From the NCBI RefSeq assembly GCF_003635165.1, contig NZ_ML058608.1, positions 1 through 64,000 on the forward strand: a DNA stretch of 64,000 bases, read 5' to 3'. Below are positions 61,690 through 64,000 of this stretch, in pieces (within the stretch, counting starts at the first letter, position 1; every line of letters starts with the position of its first letter). Origin of the DNA: Burkholderia sp. Nafp2/4-1b (lineage in GTDB: Bacteria; Pseudomonadota; Gammaproteobacteria; Burkholderiales; Burkholderiaceae). A model generated the notes under the pieces. That model saw only the letters and a list, made by a program, of their open reading frames with translations, had not been told where the DNA came from and did not search any database. Made by a program: the position numbers and the translations under genes.

Positions 61690-62000
61690 TCTGTTGAATC
61701 CTCACAGTCGTCCGATTTTTTCGCGCAAGGTTATCCACTCGATGCTGTGGATAACCGCGCGAAGTCCACGCGTACTTCGTGTGCAATCACAGTGGACGTA
61801 AACTGGGTAACTCGACACAGCTGTGCAGCGGCCCGAAAGTTGCTCAACTCGAACCGCTGTGAGCCAACAGACTGTGCAATGGGTTGTGGCCGCGCCAACG
61901 CATTGATCTTGTTACGTAAACCGAAGTTATCCACAGAACCGTGCGTGCCTTGTTAACTTCTACTATGTATATATACAAGTAAACCTTTGAAACCAAAGGC
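61690..62000. other. candidate chromosome 1 replication origin (oriC)
   Basis: Between mnmC and the antiporter gene. DnaA boxes: TTATCCACT (61731-61739), perfect TGTGGATAA (61746-61754, minus) and perfect TTATCCACA (61927-61935). An AT-rich stretch (61951-61984, including GTTAAC and TATATATAC) follows the last box as an unwinding element would. The first two boxes are each preceded by CACAG or CACAC at 29-30 bases, the same unit as in the arrays near 3.9 and 10.5 kb. Genes to the left, including rRNA, are mostly minus-strand; those to the right are plus-strand, as expected around an origin. dnaA is not here; my recollection is that in Burkholderia dnaA lies far from the chromosome 1 origin. 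The stretch 62001-62356 shows no convincing gene. Confidence 0.6.
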
Positions 62001-62356
62001 CTGTGGTGCCTCACAGCGCCGCGAGTCGATTCGGTCCGTTGCGGAGCGAAAAACCTGTGGCACAATCGGTTTCCTTCGCGTTCGTTCGGCCCAGCGCCGG
62101 ACATGCATCAATGGAACGGTCGGCACGATTTCGAATCTGAATCTTCGAGACTGCGCAGTCCGTTCACACACCAGGCCGACAATCCAGATCGGCAGCCTGA
62201 ACGACAGTCCGCCGGATGGCGGAAAAGGCGGATCCCATGTCCCGCCGTCGTCGACACAACAATCACATTCGGGGCGATACCCAGCCGGCGCGCATCTATT
62301 TTTCTGACGCTTGACCCGCGCCGCTGGCGATTGCTTCCAAAGGAGAAGTCACCACG

Positions 62357-64000
<1,644 letters not shown>

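Noticed and set aside
62001..62356. 85-106-residue frames between the DnaA boxes and the antiporter gene
   Set aside because: Basic, low-quality composition, no ribosome site, and they run into the antiporter's own ribosome-binding region.

Overview
The window is high-GC DNA (roughly two-thirds G+C by eye) that reads as chromosome 1 of a Burkholderia species, most like the B. cepacia complex. Grounds for this are the 16S leader sequence, a type II secretion cluster with gspC turned against its neighbours, the fliLMNOPQR order, a Porin_4-type porin, and the mnmC/hupB and antiporter/carboxylate-amine ligase neighbourhood. I had no database access, so the taxon is inferred.

Layout. The left edge holds the promoters and leader of an rRNA operon that runs off the window (minus strand). 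Then come a redox-stress locus (cytochrome b561, SrpA-type catalase, divergent ECF sigma and anti-sigma), a DnaA-box repeat array (3.7-4.1 kb), and an orphan type VI secretion island (immunity protein, effector, VgrG). A second DnaA-box cluster (10.3-10.6 kb) is followed by a four-gene envelope glycan cassette (flippase-like protein, methyltransferase, polytopic protein, GT2), a tRNA-Val, an ECF41 sigma/AhpD-like pair, ergothioneine genes egtB-egtD, and three small exported proteins. Next are a type III restriction-modification system (res, mod), a porin, a two-component system and an ABC importer (26.3-32.6 kb), fliR-fliL (32.8-37.3 kb), lrgB/lrgA with a divergent LysR gene, an EmrB-type efflux pump with MarR and an outer-membrane lipoprotein, and an AT-rich patch with a 52-residue protein. 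The type II secretion genes gspN-G, gspC and gspF-D fill 45.0-56.6 kb. The right end carries a lytic transglycosylase, a CobW GTPase, HU, MnmC, a 670-bp AT-rich intergenic region with DnaA boxes, a cation/proton antiporter and the start of a carboxylate-amine ligase.

How the parts fit. Most genes left of about 61.7 kb, including the rRNA operon, are on the minus strand. Both genes right of it are on the plus strand. Together with the DnaA boxes and the AT-rich stretch this makes 61.69-62.0 kb a good candidate for the chromosome 1 replication origin. A composite element, CACA-type half-box then TATCCAC(A/T) 29-31 bases later, recurs there and in the two intergenic clusters near the left end.

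Regulation visible in the sequence includes twin divergent ECF promoters of identical spacing between the catalase operon and its sigma gene, an ECF41-type promoter before the AhpD/sigma operon, a shared A-tract upstream element at the rRNA and tRNA-Val promoters, and several intrinsic terminators.

The most novel-looking protein content is the VgrG, effector and immunity set at 4.2-9.7 kb. The immunity protein carries two copies of a Cys-Pro/Gly/Trp motif that reappears as a free-standing 52-residue protein at 44.7 kb.
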